From: Asanoa hainanensis | GTDB taxonomy: Bacteria; Actinomycetota; Actinomycetes; Mycobacteriales; Micromonosporaceae | Assembly: GCF_900188485.1 (NCBI RefSeq) | Contig: NZ_FZPH01000011.1 | Span: forward strand, 62,001-126,000 | Length of the DNA: 64,000 nt | Reading direction: 5' to 3' | Part shown: positions 16,331-24,403 of the stretch, piece after piece | How the letters are laid out: every line of letters starts with the position of its first letter | Numbering within the stretch: position 1 is the stretch's first letter | Notes under the pieces: generated by a model | The model's input: only the letters and a program-made list of their open reading frames with translations | Database searches by the model: none | What the model was told of the DNA's origin: nothing | Program-made: the position numbers and the translations under genes

Positions 16331-17473
16331 GTGCGTCGTCTCGTCCTTGGCGCCTGCGCCGCGCTGCTCGCCTCGACCGCCGCCCTCGCCGCCACGTCGA
16401 CCGCCGCGACCGCGGCCTCACCACCCGGAACGCCAACCGATCCCGTCATCGTCGCACCGGCCGAGAGCGGCAAACGCGCGTTCTTCGGCGACATGATCAA
16501 ACTCAAGGACGGTCGCCTGCTCGTCGCGTACCGGGAGTCGGTGGCCCACATCGACCAGGACGGCCGCATCATGGTCGTGCAGAGCCGCGACCAGGGCCAC
16601 ACCTGGAGCACCCCGCGGGTGGCGATCGACACGCCGATCGACGACCGCGACCCCAAGCTCATGCAGATGCGCGACGGCACCGTGCTGATGAACTTCTTCC
16701 GCACGGACTGGACCGGCTACCCCGGCAAGCCGGTGACGCTGGTCGGCACGTTCGTGACGCGGTCGACCGACAAGGGTGCCAACTGGAGCACCCCGATCGA
16801 GGTCGGCACCGCCCTCGAAGGACCGTCCGATGTGGTCGTCGGTGCGTACTACGCCGGCCACGCCGCCACCCACGGGCCGATCCTCCAGCTGCGAAACGGC
16901 GACCTGCTGGTGCCGCTCTACGGCCGGCTGCCCGAGGGCGGCACCGGGCCGGCGACGGTGGTCCGCTCGACCGACGGCGGCCGCACCTGGCCGAAGGAGA
17001 ACGAGTCCGTGATCGGCCGTTCGGCGACCTTCGACTTCCAGGAGCCGAACCTCAGCCTGCTCAAGGACGGCTCGCTGCTCTCGATCATCCGCACGTCGAT
17101 CAACATCGCGTACGTGTCGCGGTCGTACGACCAGGGCCGCACCTGGACCACGCCCGAGTCGACGGGCCTGCCCGCGTCGTCACACCACCAGTTGGTGCTG
17201 CGCAACGGCGACGTGCTGTTCACCTACGGCGACCTGTCCGGGACGTTCGGCCCGGGCCGCCCGACGGTCGGGCGCCTGCTGCGGCATCCCGAGCGGAACA
17301 TCGACGCGGACCAGGACATCCTGATCTACGACGCGGCGATCCACGGCCCGGCCACGGCCGACCAGGCGAACCCGTCCAGTGTCGAGCTGCGCCCCGGGCG
17401 CTTCCTGACCATCACGTCCGACCCGCACCTGGCGGCCATCGTCGGCGTCTTCACCGAGCGCCGCGACTACTGA
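16331..17473 (+). CDS. Secreted sialidase-superfamily (BNR/Asp-box) protein
   Basis: This 380-residue protein has a signal peptide (MRRLVLGACAALLASTAALA with an AATAAS cleavage region) and a six-bladed sialidase-type propeller. Four Asp boxes are visible: SRDQGHTW, STDKGANW, STDGGRTW and SYDQGRTW. YRES and RDPKLMQMRDGTVLMNF fit the active-site face of exo-sialidases or related glycosidases; I cannot assign the Arg triad, so the substrate is open. The GTG at 16331 follows GGGAG by 8 bp. It is divergent from the propeller hydrolase and shares its operator pair. Confidence 0.85.
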   Translation: MRRLVLGACAALLASTAALAATSTAATAASPPGTPTDPVIVAPAESGKRAFFGDMIKLKDGRLLVAYRESVAHIDQDGRIMVVQSRDQGHTWSTPRVAIDTPIDDRDPKLMQMRDGTVLMNFFRTDWTGYPGKPVTLVGTFVTRSTDKGANWSTPIEVGTALEGPSDVVVGAYYAGHAATHGPILQLRNGDLLVPLYGRLPEGGTGPATVVRSTDGGRTWPKENESVIGRSATFDFQEPNLSLLKDGSLLSIIRTSINIAYVSRSYDQGRTWTTPESTGLPASSHHQLVLRNGDVLFTYGDLSGTFGPGRPTVGRLLRHPERNIDADQDILIYDAAIHGPATADQANPSSVELRPGRFLTITSDPHLAAIVGVFTERRDY

Positions 17474-17484
17474 CCCGCGGTTCG

Positions 17485-17522
17485 CCGCCCGCCGACCGGT
17501 GTCACCAATGGTCGGCGGGCGG
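17485..17522. terminator. Bidirectional terminator
   Basis: CCGCCCGCCGACC (17485-17497) and GGTCGGCGGGCGG (17510-17522) form a perfect 13-bp stem with a 12-nt loop between two converging genes. CTCCTTTCC follows on the + strand as a weak pyrimidine tract. Confidence 0.8.
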
Positions 17523-17535
17523 CTCCTTTCCTGGG

Positions 17536-17985
17536 TCAGCGCCAGACCGTGAACCGGACCTGCTGCGGTTCGGGAACGATGTAGTCGACCTCGTAGAGCA
17601 CGAAGAAGACGGTGCCGTCGGGCACGTTGGTTGCCAGCACCGTGCGCTTCTGCGGCGGCGAGGAGCAGGCCCGCACCGGGTCGGTGTAGGTGGGGTCGCC
17701 GCCGTCGCGGGGCAGCATGGCCACCAGGAACGTCTGGCAGCGGTCGTTCGGGTCGCGGACGTCGCGGATCTGGGAGACCGAGATGGTGCTGCAGCCGGAG
17801 GTCGGGACGGTGACGCGTTCCGAGCCGACCCGGCCGGCGGCGTAGAAGTCGGTGCCGGGCCAGGCCGGCGCGCAGTAGGAGCTGCCGGCTCCGCCCGCGG
17901 CCGGTGACGCGACGGCCGAGCCAGGCAGGAGCGCGGCTCCCACGATGGCGGTGAGTACGGTGACGATCCACATTGGTCGATTCAT
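17536..17985 (-). CDS. Small secreted Cys-containing hypothetical protein
   Basis: This 149-residue protein has a signal peptide (MNRPMWIVTVLTAIVGAALL, cleaved near AVA-SP) and four cysteines in the mature part (YCAPAW, SGCSTI, DRCQTF, RACSSP), enough for two disulfides. The C-terminus FFVLYEVDYIVPEPQQVRF suggests a beta sandwich. I do not recognise the family. The ATG at 17985 is preferred over the TTG one codon upstream. It converges with the sialidase gene, with a terminator between. Confidence 0.6.
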   Translation of the reverse strand: MNRPMWIVTVLTAIVGAALLPGSAVASPAAGGAGSSYCAPAWPGTDFYAAGRVGSERVTVPTSGCSTISVSQIRDVRDPNDRCQTFLVAMLPRDGGDPTYTDPVRACSSPPQKRTVLATNVPDGTVFFVLYEVDYIVPEPQQVRFTVWR

Positions 17986-18042
17986 CAATGACGATGCTCG
18001 CGTGCTCTCAAGACCGTCCCTGGCGTGCTGCTTGTTGGCACG

Positions 18043-18741
18043 TTATGGGGAGGTGAGGTGCCTGACGACGAACTCGCGCCAGCGGGTGACGGCTTCGGGT
18101 CTGGTCTCGCCGTGGGGGCCGGGAAAGGCGATCAGTTCCTTGTCGTACGACGGCAGCAGGTCGAACAGGGCCAGCTGGCCGTCCCGTGGGAAGAGCTCGT
18201 CGTGCCACTGGACGTGGAAGAGGACCGGGGCCGTGAGCCGGGCGGCGTCGCGGGCCACCCTCCCGGGTGCCGCCATGCCCGGGGCCATTTCCTGGCGCAG
18301 GCCGAACTTGCCGAGCACGGCACAGCGCAGCCGGTCTCCCAGGGCGGCCGCGACCGGAAGGCCGAACCGGGTGCCCATGGACAGGCCGAGATAGCCGACC
18401 CGCGAGACGTCCGCGAGGCCTTCCGCGCCGATGACGTCCAATGTCGTCAGCCAGTCGTCGGTCATCCGGTCGAGCACGGTCTCGATGCCCTCGGCGACGA
18501 CGCGGGCCTGGTACTCCGCCGTCGTCAGCGGGCTCGGCACCCGATCACCGTGGTACGGGCCGTCGATCGCCACCGCCGCGCAGCCGGCCCGCTCCGCGAA
18601 CCAGCGGCCCAGCTCCACGACGCGCTCGCTGCGCTTGTGCCCGCTGCCGCCGTGGCCCAACAGGACCAACGGACGCGGGTCCGGGTAGGACGGCATCCAG
18701 AGCACCGCCGGCACGTCGCCGACCCGCAACGAACGCTCCAC
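18043..18741 (-). CDS. Alpha/beta hydrolase (dienelactone-hydrolase-like)
   Basis: This 232-residue soluble enzyme has an oxyanion-hole motif [15 protein letters not shown], the nucleophile elbow [12 protein letters not shown] (Ser), an acid residue in [12 protein letters not shown], and the catalytic His in [10 protein letters not shown]. The triad order and spacing fit a carboxylesterase or dienelactone-hydrolase-type fold. The start is the GTG at 18741, 4 bp after the methyltransferase stop, so the two are probably translated together. The substrate is unknown. Confidence 0.8.
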   Translation of the reverse strand: MERSLRVGDVPAVLWMPSYPDPRPLVLLGHGGSGHKRSERVVELGRWFAERAGCAAVAIDGPYHGDRVPSPLTTAEYQARVVAEGIETVLDRMTDDWLTTLDVIGAEGLADVSRVGYLGLSMGTRFGLPVAAALGDRLRCAVLGKFGLRQEMAPGMAAPGRVARDAARLTAPVLFHVQWHDELFPRDGQLALFDLLPSYDKELIAFPGPHGETRPEAVTRWREFVVRHLTSP

Positions 18742-18745
18742 CGGG

Positions 18746-19342
18746 TCAGCCGACGGACGGCGGCTTGCGCACAGTGGTCAGGAGGAAGCCGGGCATCGTC
18801 AGGTCCGCGCCGTCGACCGTCGCGAACACCTCGATGTCGGTGACCCGCGTGTCGGTCCAGGTCGGCTCGGCGAAGGTCGCGCGCAGGAACTCCTCCGTCA
18901 TGGTCCAGTCGCCGCCGGCCGCCGCCGAGACGCCCAGCACGTGCAGGGTCGCGGCCGGGGCCGCGAGGGTCGGCAGCAGCGCGAGGTAGGCAGCGGTGGC
19001 GTCCGCGTTTTCGCGGTGCAGGTTGTGCAGCAGGCCGGAGTCGAAGATCGCGTCGAACTCGGCCGCCGGGAGGCTCGTGGCGTCGTCGACCTCGAAATGG
19101 ATCGCCAGGCCGGCGTCGGCCGCCTTGGCCCGGGCCAGGTCGATCGCCACCGGAGAGATGTCGACGCCGGTCACGTCGAGGCCCAGGCGGGCCAGCGCGA
19201 GGGCGAGCTCACCGGTGCCGCAGCCGAGGTCCAGCACGCGCGGGCCGCCGACACCGCGGTCGAGCACCGCCGCCAGGGCCGGCTGCGGGCCGCCGATCTC
19301 CCAGGGCGCCGCGCCGTGTCGGTAGATCTCGTCGTAGTCCAT
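18746..19342 (-). CDS. SAM-dependent class I methyltransferase
   Basis: This 198-residue protein has the Rossmann-type SAM site [20 protein letters not shown] (motif I), [16 protein letters not shown] (motif II) and [20 protein letters not shown] (motif III/IV). The N-terminal [20 protein letters not shown] is typical of small-molecule methyltransferases. The ATG at 19342 gives this start; the open frame runs far upstream without support. It is first in a two-gene unit with the alpha/beta hydrolase. The substrate is unknown. Confidence 0.85.
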   Translation of the reverse strand: MDYDEIYRHGAAPWEIGGPQPALAAVLDRGVGGPRVLDLGCGTGELALALARLGLDVTGVDISPVAIDLARAKAADAGLAIHFEVDDATSLPAAEFDAIFDSGLLHNLHRENADATAAYLALLPTLAAPAATLHVLGVSAAAGGDWTMTEEFLRATFAEPTWTDTRVTDIEVFATVDGADLTMPGFLLTTVRKPPSVG

Positions 19343-19417
19343 CGCGCGACCGATCGTACGCCGCGGAAAGTTCTTCCCGCTTGTCAACGAAGCCCGCGGC
19401 ATCGACGTCTGTTCAGC

Positions 19418-19927
19418 GTGACGTTCGAGGAGTACGTGCTCGCCCGGGGGCCCGCCCTGGTCCGGCTGGCCCGGTTGCTGGTCGACGACGACCATCGCGC
19501 CGACGACCTGGTGCAGGACGTGCTGGCCAAGGCCTACCAGCGGTGGGGCCGGATCGTGAGCGCCGACGATCCCGACCGCTACGTGCGCCGCATGCTCGTC
19601 AACGCCCGCAACTCGTGGTGGCGGCGGGCGGCCCGGCGGCACGAGGTGTCCGTGCCGGAGGTCAGACCCGTGGCCACCACGGACCCCCCGCTCGACGGGG
19701 CCGACCGCGACGCGCTCTGGCAGTTGGTGGCCGCGTTGCCAGGGCGGCAACGGGCGGCGCTGGTGCTGCGCTACTACGAAGATCTGGACGACGTCGCGAT
19801 CGCCGAGATCCTCGGGTGCTCCGCCGTCACCGTCCGGACGCACGTGATGCGCGGCCTCGCGGCCCTCCGCGCGACCGTCGGCGACGCCGGCTTCCCCGAG
19901 ACCATGCCCACGAGGAGCAAGCGATGA
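19418..19927 (+). CDS. SigE-family ECF sigma factor
   Basis: This 169-residue sigma factor has region 2 (LVDDDHRADDLVQDVLAKAY) and region 4 (LPGRQRAALVLRYYEDLDDV then AEILGCSAVTVRTHVMRGLA) of the actinobacterial SigE/TIGR02983 type. The GTG at 19418 begins MTFEEYVLARGPALVRLARL, the family's usual start. The next gene overlaps it by ATGA and encodes a single-span membrane protein, the place where an anti-sigma factor is expected. Confidence 0.9.
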   Translation: MTFEEYVLARGPALVRLARLLVDDDHRADDLVQDVLAKAYQRWGRIVSADDPDRYVRRMLVNARNSWWRRAARRHEVSVPEVRPVATTDPPLDGADRDALWQLVAALPGRQRAALVLRYYEDLDDVAIAEILGCSAVTVRTHVMRGLAALRATVGDAGFPETMPTRSKR

Positions 19928-21147
19928 CGATCGAGGACCGACTCGCCGGGGTCCTGCACGAGCGCGCCGACCGGCCCGTCGACGCCGACGCGCTGCTGGC
20001 CGCCACGCTCGCCGCTGGTCGGGCCCGGGCGCGGCGCCGCCGGCAGGGTGGCTACGCGGTGGCCTGCGCCGGGCTGGCCGGCGTCGTGGCGGCGTCCCTG
20101 CTCGCCATCGGTCCCGGTCAAGATCCACAACCTGGCAACCCCCGCATCGGCTGGGACGCCATGCCGGCGCTGCCGGACGCGGCCGGCCAGGCGGGCGCCG
20201 CGGACCGGCCCGACCTCGTCGGCACTGACCCGACCGTGCTGCGGTTCGCGGTGCCGTGGGCACCGTGGCCGGTGCAGGCCGTGGGCTGGTCGGCCCGGGA
20301 AGCGGTCGAGCAGGTCAGGGTGCAGATGGTGACCGGCGACGTCGTCGTCTCCGGCACGGTGACCATGTGGCGGGGCGCCGACCGCGGTGAGAACGACAAT
20401 GCGTCGGTGCCCAACGAGACCACGTCCGCGGTCGTCGACGGCCATCCGGCCGTAGTGGAGCAGGAGCACTTCGACTGGGGCACCAACCAGTGGCTCACCT
20501 GGCATCCGGCGGAGGGCCTGACCGTGCAGGTCACGCTCAGGGCCGACGGCTTCCAGTCGCTCACGGGCGGCACCCCGCCGGAGCGGTCCACGGTGGTGGA
20601 CGTGGCCGACCTGGTGGAGTTCGCGAACGCGGTGCGGCTCGACGCGACCACGGCGTGCTCGGCACCGTTCCGGATGACGTTCGTGCCACCCGGCGGCCGC
20701 CTGGTCACTTGCTCCGGCTCGATCGTGGTCGTGGAGCCGGGTGCGGAGAGCCGGCACGGCGCCCTGTTGCTGGTGCAGGGTGACCGGCTGGTCGAGGTCG
20801 ACTACGGCACGGCTCCGCCCGTGGTGGAGCCGACCGGGCCTGCCACGCCGCCGCCCGTGCTGGAGTCGACCGGGCCTGCCGCGCCGCCGTCCGGGAGCCG
20901 CCCGCCGTCGCTGTTGCCCACGTTGGGGCCTGACGAGCCGGGACCGCCCGATGTGACGGCGACGGAGCCGAGCGGCCGGATCCTGTCGAGCGCCCAGACG
21001 AAGGAGCGCACCCTCCTCCCCCGGTTGACCGCCTGGGCCCTCTATCAGAGGGGAGGTGAGGCGGACGCGGCGGCGATCGTGGAGGGCCTCGATCCGGTCG
21101 GGGAACCCACCGATCCGATGACCTGGCCCCAGCGCCCGCTCGGCTGA
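19924..21147 (+). CDS. Single-span membrane protein coupled to the ECF sigma factor (candidate anti-sigma)
   Basis: This 407-residue protein has a cytosolic N-terminus of about 40 residues (MTIEDRLAGVLHERADRPVD, then an Arg-rich stretch), one membrane helix (YAVACAGLAGVVAASLLAIG) and a large outer domain. Near residues 300-330 there is a Pro-rich stretch with two near-copies (PTGPATPPPVLE, STGPAAPPSG). The topology matches anti-sigma factors, but there is no zinc-binding HxxxCxxC motif, so the role is inferred from the ATGA overlap with the sigma gene. Confidence 0.7.
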   Translation: MTIEDRLAGVLHERADRPVDADALLAATLAAGRARARRRRQGGYAVACAGLAGVVAASLLAIGPGQDPQPGNPRIGWDAMPALPDAAGQAGAADRPDLVGTDPTVLRFAVPWAPWPVQAVGWSAREAVEQVRVQMVTGDVVVSGTVTMWRGADRGENDNASVPNETTSAVVDGHPAVVEQEHFDWGTNQWLTWHPAEGLTVQVTLRADGFQSLTGGTPPERSTVVDVADLVEFANAVRLDATTACSAPFRMTFVPPGGRLVTCSGSIVVVEPGAESRHGALLLVQGDRLVEVDYGTAPPVVEPTGPATPPPVLESTGPAAPPSGSRPPSLLPTLGPDEPGPPDVTATEPSGRILSSAQTKERTLLPRLTAWALYQRGGEADAAAIVEGLDPVGEPTDPMTWPQRPLG

Positions 21148-21151
21148 CGAG

Positions 21152-21649
21152 ATGGACCGGGTCGTCGTCATCGGCTGCGGAGGAAGCGGGAAGACCCGGC
21201 TCGCCCGGGAGTTGGCCCGGATCGTCGCCGCGCCGCTGACGCACCTCGACGGCGTCTACTACGACGAGCGGTGGCGGCCGGCCTCTCCGGACGACTTCGC
21301 GGCGCGGCAGCGTGCCCTCGTTGCCGCGCCGCGGTGGGTGATCGAAGGGAACTACGCGGGCACACTGCCGATCCGGCTGGCCGCCGCCGACACGGTCGTC
21401 TTCCTCGACCTGCCCGCGACCACCTGCCTGTGGGGCATCGCGCAACGTCGCTGGCGCCGCGAGACCGGCCGGATCACCTGGGGCTTCATCCGGTACGTCA
21501 TCGCGTACCGGCGGCGGATGCCCCCCCGGGTGACGAGGCTGCTGCGCGAGCACGGACGGCACGCACACCTGGTGGTCCTCAGCAGCCGCCGGCAGGCGAA
21601 CCAGTTCATCGAGCGTTGGCCATCGGGCGTCCGGCCGCCGGTCGATTGA
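21152..21649 (+). CDS. P-loop kinase-like protein (FlaR/topology-modulation type)
   Basis: This 165-residue protein starts MDRVVVIGCGGSGKTRLARE with a clear Walker A. LTHLDGVYYDERWRPASPDD and WVIEGNYAGTLPIRLAAADT (Walker B region DTVVFLDLPATT) follow, then an Arg-rich lid. This is the nucleoside-kinase-like family often labelled topology modulation protein or adenylate-kinase-related. The substrate is unknown. It starts 4 bp after the preceding gene and is probably in its transcript. Confidence 0.75.
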   Translation: MDRVVVIGCGGSGKTRLARELARIVAAPLTHLDGVYYDERWRPASPDDFAARQRALVAAPRWVIEGNYAGTLPIRLAAADTVVFLDLPATTCLWGIAQRRWRRETGRITWGFIRYVIAYRRRMPPRVTRLLREHGRHAHLVVLSSRRQANQFIERWPSGVRPPVD

Positions 21650-21704
21650 CGGCAACCCGGGTCGCGAAGGCTCGGTGGTCCAACCTGGACCACCTGGAGG
21701 ACCG

Positions 21705-23285
21705 TTGTCCGAGTTCACCGTCAGCCGCCGGCAGGTGCTCGCTTCGGCGGTCGCCGCCGGGGCCGTTGTAGCGACCGGATCGCCGGCCGCCGCGCACGAC
21801 ACCGCCGAGCCCTTCCCCCTCGGCGTCGCCAGCGGCGACCCGACCGCGCACAGCGTGATCCTGTGGACCCGGCTCGCCCGCGACCTGTACGCGCCCGGCG
21901 GCCTGTCCCGGCGGACGGTCGAGGTGGGCTGGGAGGTGGCCACCGACGAGCGTTTCCGGCGCGTGGTGCGGCGCGGCACGACGCTGGCCCGTCCGGAGCT
22001 CGCCCACTCGGTGCACGTCGACGCCGGCGGGCTCGAGCCGGGCCGCGAATACTTCTACCGGTTCAAGGCGCTGGGCGAGGTGAGCCCGGTCGGCCGCACC
22101 CGCACCGCGCCGGAGCCGTGGGCGGACCCGCGCTCGCTGCGGTTCGCGATCGCCAACTGCCAGGACTTCCAGAACGGCTACTGGCCGGCGTACGACGCGT
22201 TGTCCAATGAGGATCTGGACCTGGTCGTGCATCTGGGCGACTACATCTACGAGTACGACCCGAGCAGCCGCTTCCCCGACCGCAGGCACGTCGCGCCGGA
22301 GACGCCGGGGCTCGACCAGCTCCGGACGCTGAGCGACTACCGCAACCGGCACGCGCAGTACAAGACCGACCCGGCACTGCGGGCGGCGCACGCGGCCTTC
22401 CCGTGGGTGGTCACCTGGGACGACCACGAGACGGAGAACAACTACGCGGCGCTGGTCGACGAGCTCGACAGCGGCGCCGCGCACCAGACGGCGGCCCAGT
22501 TCGCCAAGCAGCGGGCGGCCGCGTACCAGGCGTACTACGAGCACATGCCGATCCGCGCGAACCTGCGCCCGGGCAGCCCGGACCTGCGCATCTTCCGCCG
22601 CTTCGACTTCGGCCGGCTGCTGCGCCTCAACATGCTCGACACCCGGCAGTACCGCACCGACCAGCCGGGCACCGCGGACTTCGGGCCGGTGGAGGCCGGG
22701 CTCGGCAACACGTCCGGCACGCTGACCGGCCGCGACCAGGAGCGCTGGCTGACCTCCGGCCTGATCGGCTCGCCGGCCCGCTGGAACGTCGTCGCCCAGC
22801 AGGTGATGATGAGCCGCACCCTGCTGCCCAACCCGGCGCTGGTACCGCCGACGATGGCGAACCTCGACCAGTGGGACGGGTACGCGCCGCAGCGCGAGCG
22901 CCTGCTCGGCGTGCTCGCCGACCACCGGGTGGCCAACCCCGTCGTGCTGGCCGGCGACATCCACTCGACCTGGTTCAGCGAGCTGCACCGCGACTTCGAC
23001 CGGCTCGACGTCCCGCCGGTCGCCGTCGAGTTCGTCTCGACCTCGATCAGCTCCGACTTCCCGGCCGCGTTCGACGCCCCGGTCAAGGCGGCCAACCCGC
23101 TGCTGAACCCGCACGTCAAGTACTTCGACGGCCTGAAGCGCGGCTACCTGCGGTGCACCGTGGACCGGCACGGCTGGCGCACCGACGTCCGGACCGTCGA
23201 CTCGATCGAGACCAGGCGGTCGCCGGTACGCACGCAGGCGTCGTACGCGGTCGCGGCCGGCACCTCCCGGATCGTGGCCGCCTGA
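21705..23285 (+). CDS. phoD: PhoD-family alkaline phosphatase (Tat-exported)
   Basis: This 526-residue protein has a Tat signal (TVSRRQVLASAVAAGAVVAT then SPAAAHD). A Fn3-like N-terminal domain (LGVASGDPTAHSVILWTRLA) precedes the metallophosphatase domain: IANCQDFQNGYWPAYDAL, VHLGDYIYEY, WDDHETENNYA and VLAGDIHSTW bind the Ca/Fe site. PhoD hydrolyses phosphodiesters, including teichoic acids, outside the cell when phosphate is short. The start is uncertain: a TTG at 21705 after GGAGG (4-bp spacing) gives the cleanest Tat N-terminus; a GTG at 21675 is the alternative. Confidence 0.9.
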   Translation: MSEFTVSRRQVLASAVAAGAVVATGSPAAAHDTAEPFPLGVASGDPTAHSVILWTRLARDLYAPGGLSRRTVEVGWEVATDERFRRVVRRGTTLARPELAHSVHVDAGGLEPGREYFYRFKALGEVSPVGRTRTAPEPWADPRSLRFAIANCQDFQNGYWPAYDALSNEDLDLVVHLGDYIYEYDPSSRFPDRRHVAPETPGLDQLRTLSDYRNRHAQYKTDPALRAAHAAFPWVVTWDDHETENNYAALVDELDSGAAHQTAAQFAKQRAAAYQAYYEHMPIRANLRPGSPDLRIFRRFDFGRLLRLNMLDTRQYRTDQPGTADFGPVEAGLGNTSGTLTGRDQERWLTSGLIGSPARWNVVAQQVMMSRTLLPNPALVPPTMANLDQWDGYAPQRERLLGVLADHRVANPVVLAGDIHSTWFSELHRDFDRLDVPPVAVEFVSTSISSDFPAAFDAPVKAANPLLNPHVKYFDGLKRGYLRCTVDRHGWRTDVRTVDSIETRRSPVRTQASYAVAAGTSRIVAA

Positions 23286-23291
23286 GCGTCC

Positions 23292-23322
23292 CGGGTCGGG
23301 CCGGTCAATCCAGCCCGACCCG
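23292..23322 (+). terminator. Terminator after phoD
   Basis: CGGGTCGGG (23292-23300) and CCCGACCCG (23314-23322) form a perfect 9-bp stem with a 13-nt loop, 6 bp after the phoD stop. A second, longer hairpin follows at 23328. Confidence 0.65.
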
Positions 23323-23327
23323 TCGCC

Positions 23328-23400
23328 CTAGGCCTTGATTCGTATCTGGGGTTGAGGCGAGTCCGCCGCAGCCCGGCCCCAGACACGAAACAGGGCCTAG
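23328..23400. repeat. 73-bp near-palindrome with CTAG ends
   Basis: The 24-nt left arm (23328-23351) matches the complement of the right arm (23377-23400) at 21 of 24 positions, with 25 nt between. Both ends are CTAG. The right end supplies the TAG stop of the converging gene at 23397. It could be a bidirectional terminator or a small terminal-inverted-repeat element (MITE-like) copied elsewhere in the genome. Confidence 0.6.
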
Positions 23401-23861
23401 CTGGACCGGCTGATCACCTGGTGCGGGACGCGCACGAGGTGCCGGCCCGCGACACCGTCGCGCAGGCACACGACTACGTCGGCCGGCTGTCCCGGCTTCC
23501 ATTTCGGGCCGTTGCGGCCGACCGCCTCGAATTCAGACCCGTCGGGAATCCGGGCGGTCTCTTCGACCAGGTGAGAAACCCAGACCTCCGCGCCGCAGAT
23601 GACCGCGATCAGCTCGGCCCGCAACGACGGCAGGACGGCGGGGTCAGCCCGGACCCTGACGCCGGCGAGCATGGGCTTTCCGTCGGGCGGCGAGATGGGC
23701 ATGAAGTTACGGTTCAGGAAGGTCCCGATCCGCACCGTCGCGCCGTCGATCACCACTGTTTCGGGCAGCGCCGACACCGCCGCTGTCAGCCGCTCGGACG
23801 CGGGACCCAGCCACCCGAGGTCGAGGCCGGAGAACCACCGCGACAGTCCGTCATCGTCCAT
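23397..23861 (-). CDS. Hypothetical protein
   Basis: This 154-residue soluble protein begins MDDDGLSRWFSGLDLGWLGP. Most of it reads as alternating strands (VVIDGATVRIGTFLNRNFMP, AVICGAEVWVSHLVEETARI), with no catalytic motif, signal peptide or membrane segment I recognise. The ATG at 23861 is chosen; a GTG at 23867 is possible. It lies 29 bp downstream of the MarR gene on the same strand. Its last codons fall in the palindrome at 23328-23400, so its C-terminus may have been reshaped by that element. Confidence 0.5.
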   Translation of the reverse strand: MDDDGLSRWFSGLDLGWLGPASERLTAAVSALPETVVIDGATVRIGTFLNRNFMPISPPDGKPMLAGVRVRADPAVLPSLRAELIAVICGAEVWVSHLVEETARIPDGSEFEAVGRNGPKWKPGQPADVVVCLRDGVAGRHLVRVPHQVISRSS

Positions 23862-23890
23862 GAGCACCAGGATCGTCGCCCCGCGCTACC

Positions 23891-24340
23891 TCACTTCTCC
23901 AAGGTGTCCAGCAGGTCCTGCAGTGCGCGGCAGGCCTCGGCGAAGCGGGCCTGGCCGATCACGTCTCCCCAGTGCTGCTCGATCTCCGCGACCCGGTCGC
24001 CCGCGTCCGACAGGGCGGCCCGCCCCCGTGCGGTCGGGACGATCAGCTTGGCGCGGCCGTCGGCCGGGTCCGGCTGGCGTTCGAGGTAGCCCAGCCGTTG
24101 CAGGTCGTTCACCAGCTCTGACGTCGCGGCCAGGCTCAGTTGCGCCCGGGCGGCGAGGTCGGTCAGCCGGGCGCCGCCGTAGATGTTGCCGAAGATCTGT
24201 AGATGCGGCTCGCGTAAGTCGCCGTAGCCCGATTCCGCGGCCGGTTCGAACATCTCGGCCCGGAACTGCCGCAGGAGGCGCACCAGGAGCTGTCCGATGG
24301 CGGCCCGGTCGGTGGGCAGGTCGCTTGACGTCGGCTTCAC
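23891..24340 (-). CDS. MarR family regulator
   Basis: This 149-residue regulator starts at the GTG at 24340 (MKPTSSDLPTDRAAIGQLLV). The winged helix is visible: YGGARLTDLAARAQLSLAAT and SELVNDLQRLGYLERQPDPA with ADGRAKLIVPTARGR as the wing. It is divergent from an alpha/beta hydrolase whose promoter carries three CCGAAG-type half-sites, its likely operator. MarR repressors are normally released by a small ligand; here it is unknown. Confidence 0.88.
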   Translation of the reverse strand: MKPTSSDLPTDRAAIGQLLVRLLRQFRAEMFEPAAESGYGDLREPHLQIFGNIYGGARLTDLAARAQLSLAATSELVNDLQRLGYLERQPDPADGRAKLIVPTARGRAALSDAGDRVAEIEQHWGDVIGQARFAEACRALQDLLDTLEK

Positions 24341-24384
24341 GGACGGATAATACTTCGGAAGCCGAAGCTTAGGTAACCGAAGTA
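24325..24384 (+). promoter_or_regulatory. Hydrolase promoter with overlapping MarR-type operator
   Basis: TTGACG (24325-24330), 17 bp, then TAATAC (24348-24353) is a near-consensus sigma-70-type promoter for the rightward hydrolase. Overlapping the -10, TACTTCGG (24351-24358) pairs perfectly with CCGAAGTA (24377-24384), and a third half-site CCGAAG lies at 24362-24367, giving CTTCGG-AAG-CCGAAG. The promoter starts inside the 5' end of the divergent MarR gene. Confidence 0.75.
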
Positions 24385-24403
24385 AATCCCCTTGGAGGCG
24401 GGA

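Noticed and set aside
18941..19417. N-terminal extension of the SigE-type sigma factor
   Set aside because: The upstream frame overlaps the methyltransferase antisense; the GTG at 19418 gives the normal family start.
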